Origin: a virus
Strand: one strand, 5' to 3'
Virus record (IMG/VR): IMGVR_UViG_3300050821_001373
Location: 1-64,000 of that record
DNA: 64,000 bases
The position numbers and the translations under genes are program-made. This document shows positions 24,304 through 31,835 of the stretch, one piece after another; position 1 is the stretch's first letter; each line of letters starts with the position of its first letter. The notes below the pieces were generated by a model. The model saw only the letters and a program-made list of their open reading frames with translations. It made no database searches and was not told where the DNA came from.

Positions 24304-24512
24304 TGTCCCCTCACGAAGGTAAAGCCATTCCGGCTGGTGATGCTGAACCGCTCAAGCCGGGACGAGCTCTTGTACCCGCCAGGAAATGCCGTCCCGTCCT
24401 CGTTCACGCGCACAAGTCGAACGAACTCGGTGCCGACGCCCGTCACGCGCACGAACCTGGCACCGCGCGGGTCGTTGTCCTTCCAGATCTCGCCGGCGGA
24501 TGGTTGCTTCAT
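24300..24512 (-). CDS. Small beta-rich protein
   Basis: 70 residues. KQPSAGEIWKDNDPRGARFV, FVRLVRVNEDGTAF and NGFTFVRGQ resemble small SH3-like phage proteins that begin with 'GxIWxDxDxR'. Function unknown; ATGA overlaps on both sides. Confidence 0.55.
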   Translation of the reverse strand: MKQPSAGEIWKDNDPRGARFVRVTGVGTEFVRLVRVNEDGTAFPGGYKSSSRLERFSITSRNGFTFVRGQ

Positions 24513-24781
24513 CGCCGGTCAACCTCGTAGCAGTTTCCATCAGATCGAGGAGGCCAAAACCACTGCGTCTTGCCGTCATCCGACCAGCACTTATCCCCCG
24601 TGAGCGCTGCTCCGTTGGGCAGGACTATCACAGAACTTCGGTCCGCGCTGAAAACAGGCGCCCGCTGTGCGGTCACGTCATTGCGGAGATGCGAAGACGC
24701 CAACCAAGCGCCGAGCATCGCTCCGACCACGACGCCGATCCCGTAACCAACTATGAACCCGCGCATCGCAGGATAGATCAT
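24509..24781 (-). CDS. Membrane-anchored small protein
   Basis: 90 residues from ATG 24779-24781, favoured over an in-frame upstream ATG by GGAGG 8 bases before it. One N-terminal helix (FIVGYGIGVVVGAMLGAWLA) precedes a soluble domain ending CYEVDRR. Confidence 0.55.
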   Translation of the reverse strand: MIYPAMRGFIVGYGIGVVVGAMLGAWLASSHLRNDVTAQRAPVFSADRSSVIVLPNGAALTGDKCWSDDGKTQWFWPPRSDGNCYEVDRR

Positions 24782-25008
24782 CGCCGATGCCTCCACCGGC
24801 AGGTCAGCCTCACCTTCGGGCTCGATTGCGTCACCGTCCGAAGCTTCAGCCGATCATATGCCACGTTCGCCTTGTAGAAATGGAGATGGCTGCGAACCAT
24901 CGTGTCGACCTCAGTCACCGCCTTGATCACGATGTCGATGCCCTTCGATAGCATCCAGATGCCGATCGCGAGGTACACAAATGGGAGGAACTGCGCCAGT
25001 TCGGTCAT
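24778..25008 (-). CDS. Small membrane protein
   Basis: 76 residues from ATG 25006-25008. Helix FLPFVYLAIGIWMLSKGIDI is followed by a basic soluble tail with three histidines. It overlaps the AT-hook/WYRR gene at its start. Confidence 0.55.
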   Translation of the reverse strand: MTELAQFLPFVYLAIGIWMLSKGIDIVIKAVTEVDTMVRSHLHFYKANVAYDRLKLRTVTQSSPKVRLTCRWRHRR

Positions 25009-25157
25009 GATTTCCGCTCCTCTGCCTTGCGGCGGTACCACGTCCTCTCCGACATCCCGAGACGGAGCCACGGCTTGTCGCGCACCTCCCCGATACGGGG
25101 CCGGCCGCGCTTGACCGGCTCGGCAGGCTTGGGCTTCGGGGATGATTTACGAGGCAT
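25005..25157 (-). CDS. AT-hook plus WYRR-motif DNA-binding-like protein
   Basis: 50 residues from ATG 25155-25157 (GGAGG 6 bases upstream). The whole protein is a basic Pro/Lys leader, an AT-hook-like KRGRPRI and a C-terminal KPWLRLGMSERTWYRRK. Architecture and order match 16335-16574. Inference: a minor-groove-binding plus helix-turn-helix regulator or DNA-bending factor. It overlaps the DUF551-like gene by 11 bases. Confidence 0.65.
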   Translation of the reverse strand: MPRKSSPKPKPAEPVKRGRPRIGEVRDKPWLRLGMSERTWYRRKAEERKS

Positions 25158-25455
25158 TGACGGCCTCCGGCGGTGCCGGAATGGGAGCCCAATGCGTCGG
25201 CTTCGCATACCCGTTCTCGCTTGTATCGACGCCTCGCGGGTAAGCCGTAAATGCCATCCAGCCAAACTGGCCTTGGAAACCAACAAGGATACGGTCATGC
25301 TGTGTTTTGCCAATCGGATCCGTCTCAATCGGCCGCCACTGACGTTCCGCCAACTTGGCTTCCAAGTGCTCGATGCGATCGAGGGCGCCTCTGTTGAGAG
25401 CGCCGCCGAATATCCGTATACTGTTTTTCAGCCGATCCTTCAGGTCGTCAATCAT
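25147..25455 (-). CDS. DUF551-like protein
   Basis: 102 residues from ATG 25453-25455 (GGGAGG upstream). WRPIETDPIGKTQHDRILVG, GWMAFTAYPRG and a C-terminal YAKPTHWAPIPAPPEA match the DUF551 pattern common in phage accessory regions. The N-terminal 40 residues are helical. No biochemical role is established. Confidence 0.75.
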   Translation of the reverse strand: MIDDLKDRLKNSIRIFGGALNRGALDRIEHLEAKLAERQWRPIETDPIGKTQHDRILVGFQGQFGWMAFTAYPRGVDTSENGYAKPTHWAPIPAPPEAVNAS

Positions 25456-25619
25456 CGCCGCGCCTCCCATTCAGCCAAGCACCGATTCGCATCACTCGTG
25501 AAGCAGCTCGCCGGCAAATGATCACCTCGTCCTGCCAGCGTGTAGCCCCCAATCCAGCACAGCGCCAGGAGCGCGATCGATGCTGTAATCCGAAGGTGAT
25601 TGCGTGTCATCTGAAGCAT
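25452..25619 (-). CDS. Small protein with signal-anchor-like start
   Basis: 55 residues from ATG 25617-25619 (GGAGGATTTAAC). Hydrophobic LRITASIALLALCWIGGYTL then a soluble part with two cysteines (ASCFTSDANRC). ATGA overlap with the next gene. The 25620-25668 gap shows nothing. Confidence 0.55.
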   Translation of the reverse strand: MLQMTRNHLRITASIALLALCWIGGYTLAGRGDHLPASCFTSDANRCLAEWEARR

Positions 25620-25668
25620 GTTAAATCCTCCCCATATGGCGCAATTCTGTCATGCTTCTGGCTGGATT

Positions 25669-25884
25669 TCAATGCCTTTCTTTCGGCCAAACACGGTAAA
25701 AAATGCTGGGAGCCCATTTGCGGCGCTCCCAGCAAGGTTCGGGTCGGCATGAAATGAGACCGCCCGGTTTGTGTTCGGTCATTTCGCGCGGAGCGTCAGC
25801 GTGCCGCCGTTTCATATGCTTATAGTCGCTGATCAAAATCCAAGTTCGACCGACCGCGACGACGAGCAGAAACGACACAAGCAT
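25669..25884 (-). CDS. Weakly supported small protein
   Basis: 71 residues. Hydrophobic start (MLVSFLLVVAVGRTWILISD) and basic remainder. No clear ribosome site; a shorter product from an internal ATG is possible. Listed because it fills the gap and has a signal-anchor-like start. Confidence 0.3.
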   Translation of the reverse strand: MLVSFLLVVAVGRTWILISDYKHMKRRHADAPREMTEHKPGGLISCRPEPCWERRKWAPSIFYRVWPKERH

Positions 25885-25928
25885 GTATTAGCAATGGCAT
25901 CAATGTCTATCCTCCGTGCAGAATGGAA

Positions 25929-26024
25929 TTAAAGCCGGCGCAGATAGCCAAGTCCGTTTAGGATGAGAACGGTAAGTCCGCAGCCAGCTATCATTCCAGC
26001 AATAAAAAACCCGAAGTTGTTCAT
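25929..26024 (-). CDS. Tiny membrane peptide
   Basis: 31 residues, almost entirely one helix (FFIAGMIAGCGLTVLILNGL) ending YLRRL. GAGGA lies 8 bases before the ATG. Confidence 0.5.
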   Translation of the reverse strand: MNNFGFFIAGMIAGCGLTVLILNGLGYLRRL

Positions 26025-26034
26025 TTTTCTTTCC

Positions 26035-26247
26035 TCAGGGTGACGGGCGGGCAGTGACCACGCCTTGCGCGATCATGTCGCCTTCTAGGGCCTTGCAGAT
26101 CTTCTCAGCTTCGGTCCATTGCTGCGCATTGCTTGTGTAGCGGTAGTCGTAAGGCAGAATCGCGCGGACGAAATCAAATTGCCTGTCCACGATTTCCAGC
26201 GTGCCGAAGATGTTGCGGCGAGGATAATGCCTGAGTTCGTCTGTCAT
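26035..26247 (-). CDS. Small hypothetical protein
   Basis: 70 residues: MTDELRHYPRRNIFGTLEIV, then DYRYTSNAQQWTEAEKICKA. No clear ribosome site; it probably relies on coupling to the gene ending four bases before it. Confidence 0.5.
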   Translation of the reverse strand: MTDELRHYPRRNIFGTLEIVDRQFDFVRAILPYDYRYTSNAQQWTEAEKICKALEGDMIAQGVVTARPSP

Positions 26248-26250
26248 GGC

Positions 26251-26460
26251 TTAGGACAGTCCGTGAGCGTCTTTATAGCGCTTCGGTGCGTCATCCGGGC
26301 TCTGCCTGGCCGCGATCTTGGCGGCTGCCATAGAGCGGAACGGGCCATATCTCGGTGTCTGATCGGCCGGGTAGAACCACCAACCATCACGCTCACGTAA
26401 GACCGCGCCACGATCGCTCGTGTACCAGCCTCGCTCCTGGAGCTCCCAGTTAATCGCCAT
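26251..26460 (-). CDS. Small Trp-rich protein
   Basis: 69 residues, WELQERGWYTSDRGAVLRER then GWWFYPADQT. The repeated 'GWY/GWWFY' suggests a short all-beta domain. GGGAGA upstream. Confidence 0.5.
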   Translation of the reverse strand: MAINWELQERGWYTSDRGAVLRERDGWWFYPADQTPRYGPFRSMAAAKIAARQSPDDAPKRYKDAHGLS

Positions 26461-26462
26461 CG

Positions 26463-26633
26463 TTATTCTCCCTGCTCAGGTGTGGCGATCTGGATTGGGT
26501 GGCAAGGGCAATCGGGCTCGATCCTGCCCTTGCGCCTATGTCCGCAAGATCCACACAGCCAGAAATAGCCCTTTCGCTTATCCTTGAAGGGCATCGCGGT
26601 CCATTCGCATTGTGGGCGATCGATGACTGTCAT
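26463..26633 (-). CDS. Small zinc-ribbon protein
   Basis: 56 residues; ATG 26631-26633. FWLCGSCGHRRKGRIEPDCP then CHP supplies four cysteines in knuckle spacing. It ends 2 bases before the next ATG. Confidence 0.55.
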   Translation of the reverse strand: MTVIDRPQCEWTAMPFKDKRKGYFWLCGSCGHRRKGRIEPDCPCHPIQIATPEQGE

Positions 26634-26650
26634 CGGTCAGCAGCGCCGCG

Positions 26651-26794
26651 CTATCGCGGCATTCGAAATAGCGTCCACCAATAGAGCCCGACCAATTTCG
26701 GGTCTGGCTCGCCATACCAAGTCGCGCCACATTCGCATTCGCGTAGGCATGGTACAAGAATCGTGTACGGGCCGACCATGGGCCATTTGCTCAT
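26651..26794 (-). CDS. Small Cys/Trp-rich protein
   Basis: 47 residues; ATG 26792-26794 with GAGAGG upstream. LVPCLRECECGATWYGEPDP has three cysteines. Its start overlaps the stop of the GTG-started gene upstream. Confidence 0.5.
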   Translation of the reverse strand: MSKWPMVGPYTILVPCLRECECGATWYGEPDPKLVGLYWWTLFRMPR

Positions 26795-26988
26795 CTATCC
26801 TCTCCCATGATAGCCCGGCAGCGATTGCTGCATCCGCAGTTGCCGGCCTGAATGCAGGCGGCGGCTCTCCAGTCGTCGATGACAGGGTAGGGGCAGAAAT
26901 AGGCGAACCAGATCGGTGCCCATAGCTTGCTGATGATATCGCCTCGCCAGCAGAGGCGGTATCCTGCGGTCCTCAACCATCGCTTCAC
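26791..26988 (-). CDS. Small Cys-rich protein, GTG start
   Basis: 65 residues from GTG 26986-26988, chosen over an out-of-frame ATG eight bases on because GGAGG lies 7 bases upstream and the frame ends in an ATGA overlap. Trp/Tyr-rich start (KRWLRTAGYRLCWRG), several cysteines (CIQAGNCGCSNRCRAIMGE). Confidence 0.5.
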   Translation of the reverse strand: MKRWLRTAGYRLCWRGDIISKLWAPIWFAYFCPYPVIDDWRAAACIQAGNCGCSNRCRAIMGEDR

Positions 26989-27010
26989 GGCAGGTCCTCC
27001 CCCTTGACTG

Positions 27011-27403
27011 TCAGCCGATCACGATCACGCCGCTGCGCGGCCCGAACGTGACGTTTTTACGCTGGCTCATGTCCGGCCAACTGGCGCCGCGGCCCCATGA
27101 GAATGTCTTGCAGGAGCCATCGGCGAATGCGTAGGTGTAGTCTGTGGTGGCACTATCGTTCCACGGCCACGGCCAGCCCTGCTCAGGCAAGGTGGCATCG
27201 TCATTGATGGCAAGCAGGGTCGCCACCGCTTCTCGAAATTCGTTTTCGGACTTCGCTGTCTTGATCTGCCAGCACGCAAGGTTGTCGCCGCCCTTGGCGT
27301 GCTTCTCTTCCATCTCGTCGATCCGGTAGCCATCGAAGGCCAAAGATCCGAGCCATTCGGCATCCGCTCCAGTCCCGACGTAGAAATCAGCTCGCGTTCC
27401 CAT
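27011..27403 (-). CDS. Conserved phage protein (GTRADFYVG type)
   Basis: 130 residues from ATG 27401-27403 (AAGGA). GTRADFYVGTGADAEWLGSL and the aromatic WPWPWNDSATTDYTYAFADG mark a family seen in several phage accessory regions. The function is unknown. Confidence 0.65.
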   Translation of the reverse strand: MGTRADFYVGTGADAEWLGSLAFDGYRIDEMEEKHAKGGDNLACWQIKTAKSENEFREAVATLLAINDDATLPEQGWPWPWNDSATTDYTYAFADGSCKTFSWGRGASWPDMSQRKNVTFGPRSGVIVIG

Positions 27404-27420
27404 GTTCTGTTCCTTTGCGT

Positions 27421-28023
27421 TCACGATGACGGTGCGCCGAGCTCGGCCTTGGCTTCGCCGTAGGCCACGTTGAGCTCAGCCATGAGGGTGTCGCTGCCGC
27501 CGGCGTCCGGGTGCCGACTGCGGGCCTTTTCCCGATACAGCGCGGTGATGTCGCCGGACCAGCCATTCTTGATCCCGAACACCTCGCGCCATGGCTTTTT
27601 CCAGCCGGGCGGCGCGATCGCGGTGAAGCCGGTAAAGGCCCGCTCCATCATCACAGCACCGCCGTGACGCTCCATCTGGCGCAGGCCCTCGATAGCCATG
27701 GTCAGCGACCGCATGTTGCCCAGCACCGTCCAGAAACGATCCTGAGCCATCACCATCGCCTTTCCTTTGCGGGTGAAGTAGACGGCCACCCCGGTATCAG
27801 AGATGTTGCGCTGCTGGGCATAGGGAAGCCCGTCATTGCGGACCGGCTGGTTCGTCGAGATCACCACGTTCTTGGCACCGATGCGGGCGAGCTCGTCCTG
27901 CAAGCCGCGCACGACGCGATCCCAACGATAGGTCGGTCCTTTGAAACGGCTGTCGCTATCCTGGGTGCCCTTGTGGCGCGGCCAGCCCTCAGGCCATTGC
28001 AGCGGGTATGCTTCTGCGCTCAT
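27421..28023 (-). CDS. J-domain (DnaJ-like) co-chaperone
   Basis: 200 residues. The C-terminal 55 residues form a J domain: KPWREVFGIKNGWSGDITAL then YREKARSRHPDAGGSD with the obligatory HPD, then NVAYGEAKAEL. The N-terminal 110 residues form an alpha/beta region (YRWDRVVRGLQDELARIGAK). J domains stimulate host DnaK; with the GroES-like gene at 11.5 kb this phage touches both host chaperone systems. Start overlaps the previous stop. Confidence 0.8.
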   Translation of the reverse strand: MSAEAYPLQWPEGWPRHKGTQDSDSRFKGPTYRWDRVVRGLQDELARIGAKNVVISTNQPVRNDGLPYAQQRNISDTGVAVYFTRKGKAMVMAQDRFWTVLGNMRSLTMAIEGLRQMERHGGAVMMERAFTGFTAIAPPGWKKPWREVFGIKNGWSGDITALYREKARSRHPDAGGSDTLMAELNVAYGEAKAELGAPSS

Positions 28024-28193
28024 CGCCCGCCCTCCATGATCTCGAGCTGCCGGGCGATCATCACCGCCGGCACGGCGTTCGCGAGCTGGGCGGCCAGCAG
28101 CTCGGCTTGCTGCTTCTCGGTGCCCTCGGGGAGGCGGCGCACGCGGCCGCGGAGGGCGGTCAGGGCAGATGCGGTGGATTCAGTGTCTGTCAT
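28020..28193 (-). CDS. Small helical protein
   Basis: 57 residues: LTALRGRVRRLPEGTEKQQA then ELLAAQLANAVPAVMIARQL. All helix; coupled to both neighbours by ATGA. Function unknown. Confidence 0.55.
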   Translation of the reverse strand: MTDTESTASALTALRGRVRRLPEGTEKQQAELLAAQLANAVPAVMIARQLEIMEGGR

Positions 28194-28504
28194 GGTTCTT
28201 TTCCTTCATGTGAAGCAAGCTGCATCAAGCGTCCAAACTTTTCTTTGACCGCCTCGGCGCGCTCAATCTTGTGTGCCCAGCCGTCCATGAACGCCCTACG
28301 CATCACCTCAGTGTCTTCAAGGTCAAGGGCATCGCGAACGGCGGTCAACTCACCCATCTCTTTTGCAAGAGCTTGAGCATTGTTTCCGTAGCCCGTGCCG
28401 TGATCGACATCGAACCCGAAGCGCAAGCACTTCGTTGCCGCCTGGATTACCTCGCCGCATTCCTCGATCAGCAGCACGAGCAATTCGTCTTTTGTCAGGC
28501 TCAT
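28190..28504 (-). CDS. MazG-like pyrophosphohydrolase-type protein
   Basis: 104 residues from ATG 28502-28504 (GAGGA upstream). LLVLLIEECGEVIQAATKCL and AKEMGELTAVRDALDLED give the EExxE...ExxEL metal-binding pattern of the MazG/all-alpha NTP pyrophosphohydrolase group. Such phage enzymes may clear (p)ppGpp or modified dNTPs. The second EL motif is shorter than usual. Confidence 0.65.
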   Translation of the reverse strand: MSLTKDELLVLLIEECGEVIQAATKCLRFGFDVDHGTGYGNNAQALAKEMGELTAVRDALDLEDTEVMRRAFMDGWAHKIERAEAVKEKFGRLMQLASHEGKEP

Positions 28505-28526
28505 TTGCTTTCCTCGTGAAGGATGG

Positions 28527-29333
28527 TCATTCAGCAGCCTCCGCAAGCCGCGGCTTGAACGTCGCTGCGATGTGCTGACTCAGCGGAAGCGGGATCTTGG
28601 CAATCATCGCGCTGGCGTATTTACGGGCTTTCGATCCCGAGCTTGTATTTCGAGTCCCTTGACCTGGGCCATATTCGTGAAACCACGTTCCGCCGCCGCC
28701 TTTGCGCCCATCTGGATTGCGTCCCTTGCCGCTCGTCGTGTTGTGCGCGACGTTGAACCATGAGCCACCGGTGTTTTTGACGGCAGCGCTCTGAAAACTG
28801 CCGCCGCTCCCGTCAAAGCGAAAGCCAGCAACCTTCGTGGCCTTGTAGACCGGCGGCATCAACGCCGGGACGTCGCCCCACAGATAGAACGACCCGAACG
28901 ACCAGCGAGCTCGCCCGACCCATGGCTGGGCGCCCTTGACGTTCTCGACCACCATCGGGATGTGGCGTCCGGCCGCCTCGCATGCCTCGCGCTGGATGCG
29001 GAAGCAGGCATCGAACAGCCGCGTCAGATCAGCGAGCGCCTGACCGGTGCCGTCGGCCCTAATCGCGGCGGCCTTTGCCTTCGCCCGGCTCCACGGCATC
29101 GCCATGTAGCTGTATTCCTGGCACGGCGGAGATGCGACGATCAGGTCGGCATTCCGAAACTGCGAGCCGTGCAGCGTCAACACGTCTTGCACCACGATCT
29201 GCGCCGGATAGCGATGCTCGCCGTAAACATGCTGCTCAATGTCGAAGCCGATCACGTCGTATCCTTCCGCGAGAAGACCTTCGGTCCAGCCGCCGAGTCC
29301 GCAAAACAGGTCAATCGCGAGTGGGCGGTTCAT
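28527..29333 (-). CDS. DNA C5-cytosine methyltransferase
   Basis: 268 residues. Motif I AIDLFCGLGGWTEGLLAEGY at about 6-25, catalytic motif IV VASPPCQEYSY near 70, motif VI VVENVKGAQPW near 127. It methylates cytosine in a specific site; with no cognate nuclease nearby it most likely protects phage DNA from host restriction. The target-recognition region is short and Gly/Ser-rich. Preceded by a 13-codon ORF. Confidence 0.85.
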   Translation of the reverse strand: MNRPLAIDLFCGLGGWTEGLLAEGYDVIGFDIEQHVYGEHRYPAQIVVQDVLTLHGSQFRNADLIVASPPCQEYSYMAMPWSRAKAKAAAIRADGTGQALADLTRLFDACFRIQREACEAAGRHIPMVVENVKGAQPWVGRARWSFGSFYLWGDVPALMPPVYKATKVAGFRFDGSGGSFQSAAVKNTGGSWFNVAHNTTSGKGRNPDGRKGGGGTWFHEYGPGQGTRNTSSGSKARKYASAMIAKIPLPLSQHIAATFKPRLAEAAE

Positions 29334-29371
29334 TCCGGCTTTGCCTCGCGATCATGCGGAGAGAGATTCAT
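29330..29371 (-). CDS. 13-codon coupling ORF between two methyltransferase genes
   Basis: ATG 29369-29371 overlaps the upstream N6-methyltransferase stop, and its stop (29330-29332) overlaps the C5-methyltransferase ATG. It encodes MNLSPHDREAKPE. It could carry ribosomes across the 35-base gap between the two genes. Confidence 0.35.
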   Translation of the reverse strand: MNLSPHDREAKPE

Positions 29372-30189
29372 TCTGCGGCCTCGGAAAACATGTCCTGTTG
29401 AACCGGAGCGCGCCGCTGTCTCGCCTCGATAAAATCGCAGGTAATGACCTCAGTTCGTATCGAGACGCCGTGCCAATCGCGGTCGTAGGTCGTCGTGTCG
29501 ATACCGCAAGACGGCTCTAGGACAATTCCTGACATAGCCAAGAGCTTTTCGTGAACGTCCGTCTTGCATTCGGCAAAGCCGCTGCCGTAGCCATTCTTGA
29601 TGGTTTCAGGCCAGCCGCCGCCAGGACAGCCGGAGTATTTAAATCCGGCGGTCATCTGCGGAACGATGAAAGCACCGAAATCAGCCAGACCGCTCGCGAT
29701 GTCAATGACGTGCAGTTCAAACTCTTTGCCGGTGTAGCGCGGCCCCCTTTTCGTCTCGTGCGGCGTTGATCCGAACGGCGGATTCCCGATCGCAAAATCG
29801 AAATGGCCGATATCTGCCGGCAGATCGAAGACGCTACCGACGATCCATCGCGCCTCCGGCACGATCTTGCGGCCGACCTCGGCATATTCCGGGTTGAGTT
29901 CGACGCATACGACATCTGACTGCTTCCACGGGCCGGAACAAAAGAACGCCAGCGCGCCGATGCCGGCGCATAGATCTATGATGCGGCTTCCTGGGTTGAC
30001 CTCGATCGCAAGATCTCGAGCTAGCCCTACGGGCGTAAAAAAGGCGCCAGCGATTGTGTTGATGTGCTTCGCGGACTCCTGCCAATTCTGCAAGACGAAC
30101 ATCTTATCGTCCTCGGTCAGAATCTCTTTCGCGAGGAGATCGCATGCTGCCTTGTGCGCCTTGGCTTGTGCCTTTGATAGTTTAGCCAT
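29368..30189 (-). CDS. DNA N6-adenine methyltransferase
   Basis: 273 residues. SAM site RIIDLCAGIGALAFFCSG near residue 68 and catalytic FDFAIGNPPFGS (NPPF) near 132. An AFFTPVGLARDLAIE segment before motif I is typical of type-I-like N6 methyltransferases. Likely anti-restriction or regulatory. It ends overlapping the tiny ORF. Confidence 0.85.
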   Translation of the reverse strand: MAKLSKAQAKAHKAACDLLAKEILTEDDKMFVLQNWQESAKHINTIAGAFFTPVGLARDLAIEVNPGSRIIDLCAGIGALAFFCSGPWKQSDVVCVELNPEYAEVGRKIVPEARWIVGSVFDLPADIGHFDFAIGNPPFGSTPHETKRGPRYTGKEFELHVIDIASGLADFGAFIVPQMTAGFKYSGCPGGGWPETIKNGYGSGFAECKTDVHEKLLAMSGIVLEPSCGIDTTTYDRDWHGVSIRTEVITCDFIEARQRRAPVQQDMFSEAAE

Positions 30190-31102
30190 CGTCGCGCACC
30201 GTCGATGTGAGCTTCGCGATGCACTCGTGCAGCATGAAGTCCTCTTCCTGGATGGCCTTCTTGGTACCGATCGAGAGGCACTCCCAGATACTGGCGAGGC
30301 GCGCTAGCTCGGCGTGCGAGGCAGCCAAGAACCGGAGCGCGTAGGTCGCGCGCAGGCATTTGGTCTTCTCTTCTTTGTCGCCGATCGCCCCGTGAGCCTT
30401 TGCTGCGCTGAAGAACTCATCGGCAAGGGCGAGCATTTCTGCTTCCGCCTCCGCGGCGATCACAGGCTGAGAGCGCCTATCAAGTTCCTGCAAGGTCAGC
30501 GCATGCTTCGCCTGCTCCTCGGCTAGCTCGCGCTGAAGGTTGCGATTGTCCTCGACCATCTTTGTCAGCGTGATTGCGGTCTGATCTTCGCTCGCTGCCG
30601 GTGACTGACGGGCAAGCGCATCAAGCCCGTCTGCGATCTGATGGAGCGTGCCGCGGTCGAATGCGTCAAGCTTCGTGCGCTCGATCATGTCGCGCAGATA
30701 TCCCGGCCAGTTGTAACTGGCGTAAGCGCCGTACCCCGGCGATCGCTCTGCAAGTGCGGCATCGAGCACCGCGCGCACTCGATCCGCCCAGATGCTGGGC
30801 TGCAGCATATTCTCCGGCAGTTTCAGATCGATATCCAGGTCGATCAAAGACTGCTCCAGATAATCCAGATACTCCGGGAGTCCACGCAGCCTGCCCGTCG
30901 CCCCTTGGGCAGGACCGCCAGCTGCGGCCGCCTCGCTCCTTGGCTTGCCGTATACGTATTCCCCCGGCGTCATGCCTTCCTCGTAAATGAAGTCGGACTC
31001 GCTGACGTCGCCGAGGTAGCCCACGAACATTTGGACACCGGCTTCCCGATCGTTCGGATAAGCTGCGAGAGCCGCATGCTTGGCATCAAATTGGCGGCTC
31101 AT
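30182..31102 (-). CDS. Hypothetical protein with coiled coil
   Basis: 306 residues, one of the larger genes of the accessory block. The N-terminal third is mixed (FDAKHAALAAYPNDREAG). Residues about 170-215 form a coiled coil (MVEDNRNLQRELAEEQAKHA) and the C-terminal 90 are helical. No family recognised. It overlaps the N6-methyltransferase by 8 bases. Confidence 0.6.
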   Translation of the reverse strand: MSRQFDAKHAALAAYPNDREAGVQMFVGYLGDVSESDFIYEEGMTPGEYVYGKPRSEAAAAGGPAQGATGRLRGLPEYLDYLEQSLIDLDIDLKLPENMLQPSIWADRVRAVLDAALAERSPGYGAYASYNWPGYLRDMIERTKLDAFDRGTLHQIADGLDALARQSPAASEDQTAITLTKMVEDNRNLQRELAEEQAKHALTLQELDRRSQPVIAAEAEAEMLALADEFFSAAKAHGAIGDKEEKTKCLRATYALRFLAASHAELARLASIWECLSIGTKKAIQEEDFMLHECIAKLTSTVRDDG

Positions 31103-31686
31103 GTCTTGCTCCTTGGCTTGGTCAGGGCGAGGATGGCGTCGGCAACTTCCAGCGCGTTGACCTGAGGCATCGGACAGTTGAGTACGTATATATTTTTGAG
31201 GATTGTCAGCGCGATCTCCTCCCGCGTCGGCTCTGGCGCTGCCTGCGGGGCGGTGAAAAGGGCATCAACGATCATAGAGTTAACAGCGATGGAAGTGCGG
31301 TAGTGATAGTCCGCTTCATGATTTTTCAATTCCAAATACGCTGCCTGCAAAGCCTTTCGCAACTCGCCCTCGCCAGATGGGCGCAGCGTCGGCTCTGGCG
31401 GGGCGGCGGCGTAGAGCGGAATCGTGGTGGCGTATCCGGCGCAGGCAACGATGCTCCCGTGGCCTTCTGCGTGAAGCTGCAACGCCTTCAGCGTGATAGG
31501 AGAAACGTATCCGATCGGCGCCACCGGCTCCGCGCTGGCGGTGGAACGTAGCGCGGCAGCAGCCGCGTCCCAACCGGCATAGAAATTGGTGATGCTGTCA
31601 ATCGGCTTAGGCCCATTGCCATAGATGCGCAGAGAATGCTTGATGTAAGCGTTTTCGCGCAGCTTTAGCCTCTCGTTCTCTGTCAT
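31099..31686 (-). CDS. Hypothetical protein
   Basis: 195 residues from ATG 31684-31686 (GGAGG upstream). The first 50 residues (RENAYIKHSLRIYGNGPKPI, then NFYAGWDAAAAALRS) resemble phage proteins with a 'GWDAA' motif. The rest is Pro/Ala-rich with two helical blocks. Function unknown. Confidence 0.55.
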   Translation of the reverse strand: MTENERLKLRENAYIKHSLRIYGNGPKPIDSITNFYAGWDAAAAALRSTASAEPVAPIGYVSPITLKALQLHAEGHGSIVACAGYATTIPLYAAAPPEPTLRPSGEGELRKALQAAYLELKNHEADYHYRTSIAVNSMIVDALFTAPQAAPEPTREEIALTILKNIYVLNCPMPQVNALEVADAILALTKPRSKT

Positions 31687-31835
31687 GACCTCACCTCCAT
31701 GCAATATGTCCTGCCGTGCAGCGAGGTCGAAAAATAGGTTTCACGACCTTTCTGACAATCCGCCATGGAGTCGTACTCATGCACTGGGCTCCATGCCGAG
31801 GCACTGATCGAAATAATAAGGATGAACCTGATCAT
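31683..31835 (-). CDS. Small exported-type protein
   Basis: 50 residues; ATG 31833-31835. The start MIRFILIISISASAWSPVHE looks like a signal peptide (ASA site near residue 14), with two cysteines in the mature part. Both ends overlap neighbours (ATGA). Confidence 0.5.
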   Translation of the reverse strand: MIRFILIISISASAWSPVHEYDSMADCQKGRETYFSTSLHGRTYCMEVRS

